Of a stretch of DNA of 64,000 nucleotides, positions 23,593-32,329 are shown piece by piece. A model generated the notes under the pieces. It was not told the DNA's origin, ran no database searches, and saw only the letters and a list, made by a program, of their open reading frames with translations. Source of the DNA: Streptomyces sp. SID8374. Its GTDB lineage: Bacteria; Actinomycetota; Actinomycetes; Streptomycetales; Streptomycetaceae. How positions within the stretch are numbered: the first letter of the stretch is position 1; each line of letters starts with the position of its first letter. Location of the stretch: contig NZ_WWGH01000001.1 of NCBI RefSeq assembly GCF_009865135.1, positions 372,001-436,000 on the forward strand. Reading direction: 5' to 3'. Both the position numbers and the translations under genes were made by a program.

Positions 23593-23625
23593 GCGGCGGA
23601 GGGCTCCGGGAGCCCTCCGCCGCTC
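23591..23625 (+). terminator. Strong terminator hairpin at end of rheA
   Basis: Perfect 16-bp arms at 23591-23606 and 23610-23625 around a 3-nt loop (GAGCGGCGGAGGGCTC and its complement). It begins inside the stop codon and probably also stops the convergent methyltransferase transcript. Confidence 0.88.
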
Positions 23626-23647
23626 AGCACGCTCTCCCGCTCACCGC

Positions 23648-24433
23648 CTACGGCTTGCGGGCCACCAGCCCCCACTGGTCGACCAGCACCGGGTCGTTCT
23701 CCTCGGGACGCCACAGCGCGATCGACAGGAAGCCCGGCTCGATGATCTCCAGGCCCTCGGCGCAGCCGGTGATCTCCTCCGGCTCCCGGACCAGGTACGG
23801 CGGGTTCTCGCCGGAGTCGTACGCCTCCTGCGCGGCCAGCGTCTGCGGGGTCTTCACCGTGTCGCAGAGCACCAGATAGCTGCCCGACGGCATCCGGGCC
23901 ATGTACCGCTGGACGACATCGATGCCATCGGCCGGGGTGAGGTGCCCCAGCGTCGAGAGCAGGAGGACGGCGACGGGCTGGGAGAGGTCGAGGGTCTTCG
24001 CCGCCTCGTCCACCACCGCGTCCGTGTCGGACAGGTCGGCGTCGACGTACTCCGTCCGGCCCTCCGGGGCGCTGGTCAGCAGGGCATGGGCGTGGGCGAG
24101 GACGATGGGGTCGTTGTCCACGTAGACGATCCGCGCGTCGGGCGCGATGCTCTGCGCCACCTCGTGGGTGCTGTTCGCCACCGGCAGGCCGGTGCCCACG
24201 TCCAGGAACTGACGGACGCCCAGCGAGGCGAGGTGCCGGATCGCGCGGGCCTGGAACGCGCGGGAGGCGCGCGCGATGTCGACCATCTGCGGGTAGGCCG
24301 CGCTCACCGCGTCGGCGAGCTCGCGGTCCACGGGGTAGTTGTCCTTGCCACCCAGCCAGGCGTTCCACACCCTCGCCGAGTGCGGGACGTCGGAGCGGAT
24401 CCTGCGGCGGAACTCAACGTCGTCGACGCTCAT
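23648..24433 (-). CDS. SAM-dependent methyltransferase, DUF574 family
   Basis: A 261-residue protein of the actinobacterial DUF574/Methyltransf_19 family. Family landmarks are clear: SARVWNAWLGGKDNYPVDRE at the N-terminus, FLDVGTGLPVANSTHEVAQ (SAM motif, near residue 77), VYVDNDPIVLAHA, and LLLSTLGHL. Streptomyces genomes hold many copies; substrates are mostly unknown. The ATG at 24433 lacks a strong ribosome-binding site. It is single-gene, convergent with rheA. Confidence 0.9.
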   Translation of the reverse strand: MSVDDVEFRRRIRSDVPHSARVWNAWLGGKDNYPVDRELADAVSAAYPQMVDIARASRAFQARAIRHLASLGVRQFLDVGTGLPVANSTHEVAQSIAPDARIVYVDNDPIVLAHAHALLTSAPEGRTEYVDADLSDTDAVVDEAAKTLDLSQPVAVLLLSTLGHLTPADGIDVVQRYMARMPSGSYLVLCDTVKTPQTLAAQEAYDSGENPPYLVREPEEITGCAEGLEIIEPGFLSIALWRPEENDPVLVDQWGLVARKP

Positions 24434-24555
24434 GTCTCTCCTCTACTCACTGTCCGTGCAAGGCCGTTGACCGCATAACCGCCGGTGAGAGCCTTGAGCT
24501 GACCGTACATCGCCATCTGCGCGTACGCAGCGGCGCGTCGGCATATTCCGCGTGC

Positions 24556-25485
24556 TCATACCAGGCCGGCATCCAGCCCGGTCAGCCGCGCCGACTCCTC
24601 CCACAGCGCCCGCGCCGTCTCCATGTCCCGCGCCCGCGCGGACCTGCGGGCCGGGCCCGGGGCTCCGCGCGTCTCGCCCAGGTGGCGGGGGCCGTAGTAC
24701 GAGGCGCCGGGCGCGTCCGGAAGCGTCGCCGCGTACAGCGTGGGCAGGGCGCCGGCGGAGGCGGGCTGGGTGTAGATCCGCGAGGCCCGCTCCAGCTTGG
24801 CCGCCCAGTTCCGGCCGGACAGCTTCGGGCCCGCCTGCCCCAGCTCCGTCGCGGCGAGGCCGGGGTGCGCGGCGAGGGCGAGGAGGTCGCGGCCGGAGGC
24901 GCGGGCGCGCCGGTCGAGTTCGGCGGTGAAGAGCAGGTTGGCCAGCTTGGACTGCGCGTAGGCGCCCCACTTGCTGTAGCCGCGTTCGGCGTTGAGATCG
25001 TCGAGGTCGATGCGGCCGATGCGGTGGCCGAGCGAGGAGAGCGTCACCACCCGGGCCGGTCCCGCCACTCCGAGCAGCGGCAGCAGCCGGAGGGTCAGGG
25101 CGAAGTGGCCGAGGTGGTTGGTGCCGAACTGCATCTCGAAGCCGTCCGCCGTGCGCAGGAGCGGCAGGGCCATCACTCCGGCGTTGTTCACCAGCAGGTC
25201 GAGGCGGCCGTCGACCTCCTTCGCGATGGTGTCGGCCGCCTCGCTGACGGAGGCCAGGTCCGCCAGGTCGAGGCGGACGAGCCGGGTGTCGGAGCGCGGT
25301 GCGGCGCGGCGGACGGCCTCCAGTGCCCGTCGGCCCCGCTCGGGGTCGCGGCAGGCGAGGACCGTGCGGGCGCCGGAACGGGCGAGGGCGAGCGCGGTGA
25401 CGGCCCCGATGCCGCTGTTGGCGCCGGTGACCACGGCGGTCCTGCCGGAGAGGTCGGGCATGTCGTGGAGATTCCAGGAGTGCAT
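24556..25485 (-). CDS. SDR-family oxidoreductase (retinol dehydrogenase-like)
   Basis: A 309-residue short-chain dehydrogenase. TGANSGIG (near residue 19), NNAG, and the active-site YAQSKLANLL (Tyr-x3-Lys) are present. The long C-terminal region (about 100 residues after the active site, including GASYYGPRHLGE) marks the retinol dehydrogenase/WW-oxidoreductase-like branch. The ATG at 25485 follows GGGAGG; the longer ORF upstream adds an unrelated N-terminus. The gene lies 40 bp after the AhpD-like gene and is likely cotranscribed. Confidence 0.9.
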   Translation of the reverse strand: MHSWNLHDMPDLSGRTAVVTGANSGIGAVTALALARSGARTVLACRDPERGRRALEAVRRAAPRSDTRLVRLDLADLASVSEAADTIAKEVDGRLDLLVNNAGVMALPLLRTADGFEMQFGTNHLGHFALTLRLLPLLGVAGPARVVTLSSLGHRIGRIDLDDLNAERGYSKWGAYAQSKLANLLFTAELDRRARASGRDLLALAAHPGLAATELGQAGPKLSGRNWAAKLERASRIYTQPASAGALPTLYAATLPDAPGASYYGPRHLGETRGAPGPARRSARARDMETARALWEESARLTGLDAGLV

Positions 25486-25524
25486 GCCGCACACCTCCCC
25501 GGCGGGGGCCGGGTCACACACCGG

Positions 25525-25998
25525 TCAGCCGAACTGGCCCACCTTGTAGTCGCCCGCCGGCTGCTGGACGATCACGTTCAGCCGGTTGAAGGCGTTGATG
25601 AGGGCGATCAGGGAGACGAGCGCGACGAGCTGGTCCTCGTCGTAGTGCTCGGCGGCCCGGGCCCAGACCTCGTCCGGGACCCCGCCGGCGGCGTCGGCGA
25701 TACGGGTGCCCTGCTCGGTCAGCTCCAGGGCGGCGCGCTCGGCGTCGGTGAAGACCGTGGCCTCCCGCCACACCGCGACCAGATTGAGGCGCAGGGACGT
25801 CTCACCGGCGGCCTCGGCCTCCTTGATGTGCATGTCGGTGCAGAACCCGCAGCCGTTGATCTGACTGGCCCGGATCTTCACCAGCTCCTGTGTCGTGGTG
25901 GACAGCCCCGTCTCCGAGACCGCCCGGCCCGCCGCCGTCAGGTGCTTGAGGATCGTGGCCGTGGTCGGGCTGCCGAGGACGTTCAAACGGGCGTTCAT
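25525..25998 (-). CDS. Carboxymuconolactone decarboxylase/AhpD-like protein
   Basis: A 157-residue member of the CMD/AhpD family. The redox motif CGFC followed by TDMHIKEAE is the peroxidase-reductant signature (Cys-x2-Cys with a His three residues on). The function is probably alkylhydroperoxidase-like or a related redox role. The ATG at 25998 has AAGGAG at ideal distance. The IS element ends 40 bp upstream of its start, between this gene and the divergent MFS gene, and may have changed its promoter. Confidence 0.9.
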   Translation of the reverse strand: MNARLNVLGSPTTATILKHLTAAGRAVSETGLSTTTQELVKIRASQINGCGFCTDMHIKEAEAAGETSLRLNLVAVWREATVFTDAERAALELTEQGTRIADAAGGVPDEVWARAAEHYDEDQLVALVSLIALINAFNRLNVIVQQPAGDYKVGQFG

Positions 25999-26055
25999 CT
26001 TTTCGGCTCCTTCGCCGTTGTCGGTCGCTACACCCCTAGGTCCTGTCGTCAAATG

Positions 26056-26560
26056 TCACGCCCACATCAGGAGTGACGCGAGCGTGACGGCCGCTTCGTA
26101 GGACTGGGCGGTTTTGTCGTAGCGGGTGGCGATGCCGCGCCACTGCTTCAGGCGGTTGAAGCACCGTTCCACGACGTTGCGGTGCTTGTAGGCCTCGCGG
26201 TCGAAGGCCGGCGGGCGGCCACCGCGACTGCCCCGCCTGGCCCGGTTGCCGACCTGGTCGGCACGCTCGGGAATCGTGTGAGGGATGCCGCGGCGGCGAA
26301 GCCAGGCGCGGATCGCTTTCGAGCTGTAGCCCTTGTCGCCCAGGACGTGATCGGGCCGGGTGCGGGGTCGCCCCGGTCCGATCCGGGGCACCCGGATCGC
26401 TTCCATCACGGCGGTGAACCGGGTGCAGTCGTTGGTGTTGCCGCCCGTGACGACGAAGCCGAGCGGACGGCCTCTGCCGTCACAGGCAAGATGAATCTTG
26501 CTGGTCAGGCCGCCCCTGGACCGCCCGAGGGCCGGGTCGCGGAGCCCCCTTTTCGAGCCC
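26056..26560 (-). CDS. IS5-family transposase, C-terminal frame (orfB, via -1 frameshift)
   Basis: The second half of the transposase, read in the -1 frame from the A4G5 run near 26550. It contains GLTSKIHLACDGRGRPLGF, the second catalytic Asp in LGDKGYSSK and the Glu region NVVERCFNRLKQWRG, followed by RYDKTAQSYEAAV. The open frame extends further upstream (to 26856), but that part is out of frame with the transposase sequence. Together the two halves give a full-length DDE transposase of about 280 residues. Confidence 0.82.
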
Positions 26561-26903
26561 CCGCCCCATGCTGGTGGGCCCGGACGATCGTGGAATCGAC
26601 CGACACCAGCCACTCGATGTCGCCCGCCGCGTCCGCTTTCGCCTGGGCGGCCCGCAGCATTCGGTCGAACGTTCCGTCCGCCGCCCACCTGCGGAAACGG
26701 GTATGCAGCGTGGCCCACGGACCATAGCGCTCGGGCACGTCCCGCCAGGCCGTCCCGGTCCGGAACTTCCACACGATCCCGTTCAGGACCCTGCGGTCGT
26801 CCAGCCGCTTCCGCCCCCGCAACGACACGGGCAGCAACGGCCGGACGAACTCCCACTCAGCATCGGACAGTTCATGGCGACGTATCACGACACCATGATC
26901 CAC
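26505..26903 (-). CDS. IS5-family transposase, N-terminal frame (orfA)
   Basis: A 132-residue frame: RRHELSDAEWEFVRPLLP (N-terminal DUF4096-type region), then WKFRTGTAWRDVPERYG and VSVDSTIVRAH, which contains the first catalytic Asp of the DDE triad. The frame ends shortly after a slippery run of four A and five G (26545-26553 on this strand). A -1 shift there joins it to the second frame, the normal expression mode of this IS group. ATG at 26903. Confidence 0.85.
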   Translation of the reverse strand: MDHGVVIRRHELSDAEWEFVRPLLPVSLRGRKRLDDRRVLNGIVWKFRTGTAWRDVPERYGPWATLHTRFRRWAADGTFDRMLRAAQAKADAAGDIEWLVSVDSTIVRAHQHGAGARKGGSATRPSGGPGAA

Positions 26904-26953
26904 CAGCGATGATCATTTGAAGACACTGCCTAGGACGGACGGGCCCGCCGGGA

Positions 26954-26974
26954 TGTGACACGCGGCCTGTCACA
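26954..26974. promoter_or_regulatory. 21-bp inverted repeat TGTGACA-N7-TGTCACA
   Basis: Perfect 7-bp arms (26954-26960, 26968-26974) just right of the IS and about 115 bp before the MFS gene. A 9-bp-arm hairpin (26980-26988/26996-27004) follows at once. Likely an operator plus leader hairpin for the MFS gene; the regulator is unknown. Confidence 0.45.
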
Positions 26975-27090
26975 CGGATGCACGGGTGGCCGGGTCACCC
27001 GTGCGGGCCGCCCGGGAGGCCGCGCGGGCGCGGGGGCCCAAGAATCGGAAGGTGCCGCGCCGAGGGAACGACAACGCCGCAGTGGAACGG

Positions 27091-28590
27091 ATGGTCCGTA
27101 CGGTCATCCGCCGACGGAAGAGGTCCCTGCGCGAGCAGGACGTCACCGTCACCGACCCGCCGAAGGTGCGCCGGGCCGTCACGGCCGCCGCCCTCGGCAA
27201 CACCATGGAGTGGTTCGACTTCGGCGTCTACGCCTATCTGGCGGGGACGCTCGGCAAGGTGTTCTTCCCCTCCAGCTCACCGGGTGCCCAGGTCGTCTCC
27301 ACCTTCGCGACCTTCGCCGCGGCCTTCCTGGTGCGCCCGCTCGGCGGACTGGTCTTCGGGCCGCTGGGCGACCGTGTGGGACGCCAGAAGGTACTGGCGC
27401 TCACCATGATCATGATGGCGGCCAGCACGTTCGCCGTCGGCTTCCTCCCCACGTACGCCGCGATCGGCTTCGCCGCCCCGCTCCTGCTGCTGGTCTGCCG
27501 CCTGGTGCAGGGCTTCTCGACCGGCGGGGAGTACGCGGGCGCCACGACGTACATCGCCGAGTACGCCCCCGACAAGCGGCGCGGCTTCCTCGGCAGCTGG
27601 CTGGATTTCGGCACGTTCGTCGGCTATTCGCTCGGCTCCGGCCTGGTCACCGTGCTCACCGCCGTCCTCGGCACCGACGGGATGATCGACTGGGGCTGGC
27701 GCATCCCGTTCTTCGTGGCGGGCCCGATGGGTCTCATCGGGCTCTACATGCGGCTCAAGCTGGAGGAGACCCCGGCGTTCCAGCGCGAGGAGGAGGCCCA
27801 GGCGCAGGCGCGCACGGAGAACGATCCGGTGGAGGAGGCGCGCCAGTCGGGGAAGGGGCGGCTCAAGGAGATCTTCACCCGCCACTGGCAGGCGGTCCTC
27901 ATCTGCATGGGGCTGGTGCTGCTCTACAACGTCACCAACTACATGGTCACGTCCTATCTGCCGACCTACATGTCCCAGACGCTCGGCGAACCGGAGACCA
28001 CCTCCCAGCTGCTGGTCCTGGGCACGATGCTGCTGGTGGTGCTGACCATCACCACGGTCGGCCGGACCTCGGACCGCTGGGGCCGCAGACCGGTGTTCAT
28101 GGCGGGCAGCGTGGCCCTGATCGTGCTGGCCTCACCGGCGTTCCTGCTGATCCGGCAGGGCGGGATCCTGCTGCCCGCCCTCGGCTGCGCGATTCTGGGG
28201 CTGCTCCTGGTCTGCTTCGCGGGTACGGCGGCCTCGACGCTGCCCGCCCTGTTCCCGACCCGGCTGCGGTACGGGGCGCTGTCGATCGCCTTCAACATCT
28301 CCGTCTCGCTCTTCGGCGGCACCACGCCCCTGTTCGCCTCGGGGCTGGTGGAGGCCACCGGCAACGAGATGGTGCCCGCGTACTACCTGATGGTGGCCGG
28401 GGTGATCGGTCTGGTGGCCACGTTCTTCCTCCACGAGACGGCGGGGCGGCCGCTGCGCGGCTCGGGGCCGATGGTGGAGACGCCGGAGCAGGCCCGGCAG
28501 CTGGTGGCGCGGAGCCGTACGACGGCGGGGCGGCAGGCGCGGGACGTCTGGCTGCGGGTGCGCCATCTGTGGCGGGGGCCGGACAAGTAG
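27091..28590 (+). CDS. MFS transporter, metabolite:H+ symporter (ProP/MHS type)
   Basis: A 499-residue 12-helix major facilitator. The MHS-family opening AALGNTMEWFDFGVYAYLA and RPLGGLVFGPLGDRVGRQK (the helix 2-3 loop motif) are clear, as is STGGEYAGATTYIAEYAPDKRRG. These carry osmolytes or organic acids (proline/betaine, citrate, ketoglutarate, shikimate). The C-terminal cytoplasmic tail (MVETPEQARQLVARSR) is about 50 residues. The ATG at 27091 is chosen; a longer frame from 26986 has a non-family Arg-rich start. The TGTGACA/TGTCACA repeat and the IS lie upstream. Confidence 0.88.
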   Translation: MVRTVIRRRKRSLREQDVTVTDPPKVRRAVTAAALGNTMEWFDFGVYAYLAGTLGKVFFPSSSPGAQVVSTFATFAAAFLVRPLGGLVFGPLGDRVGRQKVLALTMIMMAASTFAVGFLPTYAAIGFAAPLLLLVCRLVQGFSTGGEYAGATTYIAEYAPDKRRGFLGSWLDFGTFVGYSLGSGLVTVLTAVLGTDGMIDWGWRIPFFVAGPMGLIGLYMRLKLEETPAFQREEEAQAQARTENDPVEEARQSGKGRLKEIFTRHWQAVLICMGLVLLYNVTNYMVTSYLPTYMSQTLGEPETTSQLLVLGTMLLVVLTITTVGRTSDRWGRRPVFMAGSVALIVLASPAFLLIRQGGILLPALGCAILGLLLVCFAGTAASTLPALFPTRLRYGALSIAFNISVSLFGGTTPLFASGLVEATGNEMVPAYYLMVAGVIGLVATFFLHETAGRPLRGSGPMVETPEQARQLVARSRTTAGRQARDVWLRVRHLWRGPDK

Positions 28591-28593
28591 GGC

Positions 28594-29076
28594 TCAGGCC
28601 CCGGCCGACGTCGGCTGGAACCAGGCCGGACCCTCCGTGAGCGCCTGCTTGATCCGGAAGAGGGCGAACTCGGGGAGCGGCGGCAGTCCGTCCAGCGGGA
28701 ACCAGCCCACCTCCAGCGACTCGTCGTCGTTGACACGGGCCTCGCCGCCGGTCGCCCGGCAGCGGAAGGTGATGTCGAGGTACTGGCAGCGGTCGCCGTT
28801 GGCGTACTGCACGGGCTGGAGCGCCTGGGTGAGGACCAGCCGCTCGGCCACGCAGTGCACGCCGGTCTCCTCCAGCACCTCGCGCTCGGCCGTCAGCGCG
28901 GGCTCCTCCCCCGGCTCCGAGATGCCGCCGATCACCGACCATTTGCCGGTGTCCGCGCGCCGCCCCAGCAGCACCCGGCCCTCGTCGTCGAAGACGATGG
29001 CGGTCACCCCGGGCAGCAGGAGGAGCTGGTGTCCGGCGGTGGCGCGGATGGTGCGGATGAAGTCGGGAGTCGCCAT
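28594..29076 (-). CDS. Nudix hydrolase
   Basis: A 160-residue Nudix protein. The box is complete: GGISEPGEEPALTAEREVLEETGV fits G-x5-E-x7-REU-x-EE-x-G-U. It is preceded by VTAIVFDDEGRVLLGRRAD and followed by QYLDITFRC. It hydrolyses nucleoside diphosphate-linked compounds; the exact substrate cannot be told. The gene ends 3 bp from the end of the convergent MFS gene, and its start lies 31 bp from the stop of the upstream lnt-like gene, possibly one transcript. Confidence 0.9.
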   Translation of the reverse strand: MATPDFIRTIRATAGHQLLLLPGVTAIVFDDEGRVLLGRRADTGKWSVIGGISEPGEEPALTAEREVLEETGVHCVAERLVLTQALQPVQYANGDRCQYLDITFRCRATGGEARVNDDESLEVGWFPLDGLPPLPEFALFRIKQALTEGPAWFQPTSAGA

Positions 29077-29107
29077 GGATCCGAGCCTACGTGTCCGTTC
29101 CGGGCCG

Positions 29108-30697
29108 CTACGCGGTGCCCCGCTCCCTCCGGGCCCGTACCGCCGACACGCCGGCCCAGCCCAGGCCCGCCACGGCCAGCAGGGCGATGATGCCCTCCGG
29201 CAGCGGCCCCATCCGGGTGGCCGGGGTGAGCGAGGAGCGCAGCGGGACCTCGTCGACGAGCGCGTCGGGGGTGAACATGCCGCTCTTCTCGACGATGGTG
29301 CCGTCCGGCCGGATCACCGCGCTGACCCCGCTGGTGACGGGGACGACGACGGCCCGCCCGTGTTCGACGGCCCGGACCTGGGACATCGCGAGCTGCTGGT
29401 ACGTCATCTCGCTGCGGCCGAAGGTCGCGTTGTTGCTCGGCACGGCGATCATCTGGCCGCCGTGGACCACGGTGTCGCGTACGGCGTCGTCGAAGGCGGC
29501 CTCGTAACAGGTCACGAGCCCCACCTTCGTACCGGCGAGGTCGAACACACCGACCTTCGTGCCGGGGACGAACTCGCGCTGCACCCGGTCGACGTCCTCG
29601 CTGAAGAAGCGGGCGACCTTGCGCATCGGCATGTACTCGCCGAACGGCTGGATGTGCCGCTTGTCGTAGGTGTCGACGGGCCCCCTGTCCGGGTCCCACT
29701 CGATCAGGGTGTTGCGCAGGCTGTCGGAGCCCTTCTCGACCACCGAGCCGACGACGGTGGGGGCGCCGATCGCCTTCACCGCGTCGTCGATGACCTGGCG
29801 GGCGTCCGCGTTGAGGTAGGGGTCGAGGTCGGAGGAGTTCTCCGGCCAGAGGACGAAGTCGGGCTGCTTCGCCTTCCCGGCCTTGACCTCCTCTGCGAGC
29901 TGCGTGGTGCGCTTGGCGTGGTTGTCCAGGACGGCGCGGCGCTGGGCGTTGAAGTCGAGGCCGAGGCGGGGCACGTTGCCCTGGATCGCGGCGACGGTGG
30001 CGGTGCCGTCCTCGGCGGAGTCGTCGACCAGCGGGAGCGCGGCGAGCGCGGCCACGACGGGGACGAGGACGCAGACGGCGGCACCCGCGACGGCCGCGCG
30101 GGGGATCTCGCCGGTGGAGCGGTACGTACGGAAGCGGCGTACGGCCTCGTAGAGCCCGAAGCCGCAGAGCACGACGGCGAAGGAGAGCAGCGGGGTGCCG
30201 CCGAGCGCGGCGAGCGGCAGGAACGCGCTCTCCGCCTGGCCGAAGGCGATCTTGCCCCAGGGGAAGCCGCCGAACGGGATGCGGGCGCGGACCGCCTCGT
30301 CCAGGGTCCAGACGGCGGCGGCCCAGAACGGCCAGTACGCGAGCCGGGTCACGGCGGCGATGCCGAGGCAGCCCACCGCGATGAAGAGCGCCTCGGCGGT
30401 GGCGAGGGCGAGCCACGGCACCGGGCCGACGTCCTCGCCGGTCCAGTGCAGCAGCGGGAGCATGAACCCGAGCCCGGCCAGCAGCCCGAGACCGAAGGCG
30501 GCACGCAGCCGGCGCCCGTGCAGCACCCAGCCGAGCAGGGCGAAGCCGGGCAGGACGAGCCACCAGAGCGGCCGGGGCGGGAAGCTCGCGTAGAGCAGCA
30601 CCCCGGAGAGGGCGGCGGCGGCCGGACGCAGGAGCCGCTGGAGGAGTCCGGCTGCGGGGGGCGTCGGCGCGGGCCGCGGGTCGTCGACGGGGGTCAT
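29108..30697 (-). CDS. lnt: Apolipoprotein N-acyltransferase
   Basis: A 529-residue membrane enzyme with an N-terminal block of about seven transmembrane helices (to residue 225), then a nitrilase-type C-N hydrolase domain in the periplasmic/extracellular space, then a final helix (LPEGIIALLAVAGLGWAGV). The catalytic triad is visible: Glu in LWPENSS, Lys in YDKRHIQPFGEYMP and Cys in VTCYEAAF. It N-acylates the N-terminal cysteine of lipoproteins. ATG 30697 (ribosome-binding site GGTGAG) is preferred to GTG 30709. Streptomyces often has two Lnt proteins; which copy this is cannot be told. Confidence 0.9.
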   Translation of the reverse strand: MTPVDDPRPAPTPPAAGLLQRLLRPAAAALSGVLLYASFPPRPLWWLVLPGFALLGWVLHGRRLRAAFGLGLLAGLGFMLPLLHWTGEDVGPVPWLALATAEALFIAVGCLGIAAVTRLAYWPFWAAAVWTLDEAVRARIPFGGFPWGKIAFGQAESAFLPLAALGGTPLLSFAVVLCGFGLYEAVRRFRTYRSTGEIPRAAVAGAAVCVLVPVVAALAALPLVDDSAEDGTATVAAIQGNVPRLGLDFNAQRRAVLDNHAKRTTQLAEEVKAGKAKQPDFVLWPENSSDLDPYLNADARQVIDDAVKAIGAPTVVGSVVEKGSDSLRNTLIEWDPDRGPVDTYDKRHIQPFGEYMPMRKVARFFSEDVDRVQREFVPGTKVGVFDLAGTKVGLVTCYEAAFDDAVRDTVVHGGQMIAVPSNNATFGRSEMTYQQLAMSQVRAVEHGRAVVVPVTSGVSAVIRPDGTIVEKSGMFTPDALVDEVPLRSSLTPATRMGPLPEGIIALLAVAGLGWAGVSAVRARRERGTA

Positions 30698-30815
30698 AGT
30701 GGCGCTCACCTGGCGGAGTCTACGGTGGGCGGCTGTGTACGGGGGCGCCGGTCTGCGGGGGCCGGGCGGTTCCGCCGGGGGCGCCGGTCCAGGGCCCTCG
30801 CGGGCCTGCGTACGT

Positions 30816-31391
30816 TCAGTCCCGGCCCCGGCTCCGGTCCCGTTCCGCGCGGGCGGGCAGGTGCATGCGTCGCCGGATGAACCGTACGGCGGACTCCGCG
30901 TTGTCCACCGTGACGGTGAAGGTGCGGCCGTCGCCGAGCAGGAGGGCCATGCCCTCGCCCTTGCGTACGACGACGGCGGTGCCCTGTTCGGGGCGCCAGC
31001 GGTACCCCCAGCCGCCCCAGTCGCGCGGGTTGACCTTGGCGACGTACTCCGCGCCGACCACATGGGTGAGCAGGATCCTGCGGCGCGGCAGCCCGGCATG
31101 GCCGCAGCGGACCTCCAGGGCGTCGCCGTCGACCCTCACGGCCACATGGACGAAGGCGAGCGTGCCGAAGAGGATGAGCAGTCCGGCGGCGAGGCAGCCG
31201 ATGACGGACATCAGCAGCGGGGCGAACCCGGAGGCCCAGGGCGAGCCGACGGCCAGCTCGATGCCCAGAGCCATGCACCCCGCGCCCGCCAGGGCCAGGA
31301 CCCACTGGATGCGGTTGGTCGCGCGGCCGGTCCATACGGTGGACGGGGCCTGCGACGAGCCGTGGTGCGCGCTCTCGGGGTGGTCCGTCAT
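30816..31391 (-). CDS. Two-helix membrane protein with PH-like domain
   Basis: A 191-residue protein. A short N-terminal tail is followed by two transmembrane helices (about 27-47 and 52-80), then a beta-rich soluble domain (VAVRVDGDALEVRCGHAGLPRRRI, WGGWGYRWRPEQGTAVVVRKGEGMALLLGDGRTFTVTVDNAE) of bacterial PH-like appearance. No family name is certain. ATG at 31391. It is single-gene, between lnt and the racemase gene, all on the minus strand. Confidence 0.75.
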   Translation of the reverse strand: MTDHPESAHHGSSQAPSTVWTGRATNRIQWVLALAGAGCMALGIELAVGSPWASGFAPLLMSVIGCLAAGLLILFGTLAFVHVAVRVDGDALEVRCGHAGLPRRRILLTHVVGAEYVAKVNPRDWGGWGYRWRPEQGTAVVVRKGEGMALLLGDGRTFTVTVDNAESAVRFIRRRMHLPARAERDRSRGRD

Positions 31392-31485
31392 ATTCGCAGC
31401 GTACCCACCATCGGGCCGCCCGGCCCGGGGCGGCCGACCGCCGTACGGAGGTTCCCCGCCCGGGGGATCGCCGGAAAACCGCAGC

Positions 31486-32271
31486 TCAGCGGGCGGGTGC
31501 TGCGGCCTGGAGGGCGCGGCCCTCCGCGTAGGCCAGAGCGGGCTCCGGCAGGGTGCCGGGCCGGCCGGCGAGCAGGACGGTGAGCGTGCCGGACGGTTCG
31601 GCCGTCGGGGCGGCCTCGGCGCCGATCCGGCGCAGCGCCTGGGCGGCGACGGCCCCGGCGGAGCCGTGCAGGACGAGCGGCGGGTGGCCGGGCTGCTGGA
31701 CGGCGGCGCGGATGCGGTCGGCGACCAGCTCGTAGTGGGTGCAGCCGAGGACGACGGCCCGTACGCCCGGCGGAGTGAGGGCGGCGGCCGCGGCGACGGC
31801 GCGGTCGATGCCGGCCTCGTCGCCGTGTTCGACGGCGTCGGCGAGGCCCGGGCACGGGACCTCGGTGACGTCGACGGAGCCGGCGAACTCGGCGATCAGC
31901 CCGCGCTGGTAGGGGCTGCCGGTGGTGGCCGGGGTGGCCCAGATGGCGACCGGGCCGCCGCCCGCCGCCGCGGGCTTGATGGCGGGGACCGTGCCGATGA
32001 CCGGCAGCGCGGGCTCCAGTGCGGCGCGGAGCGCGGGCAGGGCGTGGACGGAGGCGGTGTTGCAGGCGACGATCAGGGCGTCCGGCCGGTGGGCGGCGGC
32101 GGCGCGGGCCACGGCCAGCGCGCGGGCGGTGACGTCCTCGGGAGTGCGCGGGCCCCAGGGCATGGAGCCGGGGTCGGAGGAGACCACCAGTTCGGCGTCG
32201 GGCCGCAGTCGGCGAACGGCGGCCGCTGCCGCCAGCAGGCCGATTCCGGAGTCCATGAGCGCGATCTTCAC
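31486..32271 (-). CDS. Glutamate/aspartate racemase family protein
   Basis: A 261-residue cofactor-independent racemase. The paired catalytic cysteines lie in IVACNTAS (near residue 69) and LGCTHYEL (near 182), and the N-terminal MDSGIGLLAAA is the phosphate/loop motif of MurI-like enzymes. MurI supplies D-glutamate for peptidoglycan; many Streptomyces have a second, more divergent copy, and this one has an unusual N-terminus, so it may not be the housekeeping MurI. It is divergent from the glycosyltransferase at 32330 with only 58 bp between. Confidence 0.85.
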   Translation of the reverse strand: MKIALMDSGIGLLAAAAAVRRLRPDAELVVSSDPGSMPWGPRTPEDVTARALAVARAAAAHRPDALIVACNTASVHALPALRAALEPALPVIGTVPAIKPAAAGGGPVAIWATPATTGSPYQRGLIAEFAGSVDVTEVPCPGLADAVEHGDEAGIDRAVAAAAALTPPGVRAVVLGCTHYELVADRIRAAVQQPGHPPLVLHGSAGAVAAQALRRIGAEAAPTAEPSGTLTVLLAGRPGTLPEPALAYAEGRALQAAAPAR

Positions 32272-32329
32272 CCGGTCACCCTAGCCGACACCCCTTGCGG
32301 ACCGGGCGCTGTGGGGCAGACTGCGGCCA

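Larger units (their letters stand above)
26039..26930 (-). mobile_element. IS5-family (IS427-like) insertion sequence, 892 bp
   Basis: Imperfect terminal inverted repeats: the left end starts GGTCCTGTCGTCAAATG and the right end, read inward, starts GGCAGTGTCTTCAAATG. It is flanked by TA at 26037-26038 and 26931-26932, which is the target duplication typical of the IS427 group. It carries one transposase split into two overlapping frames. Both ends and both frames are intact, so the element may be active. Confidence 0.85.
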
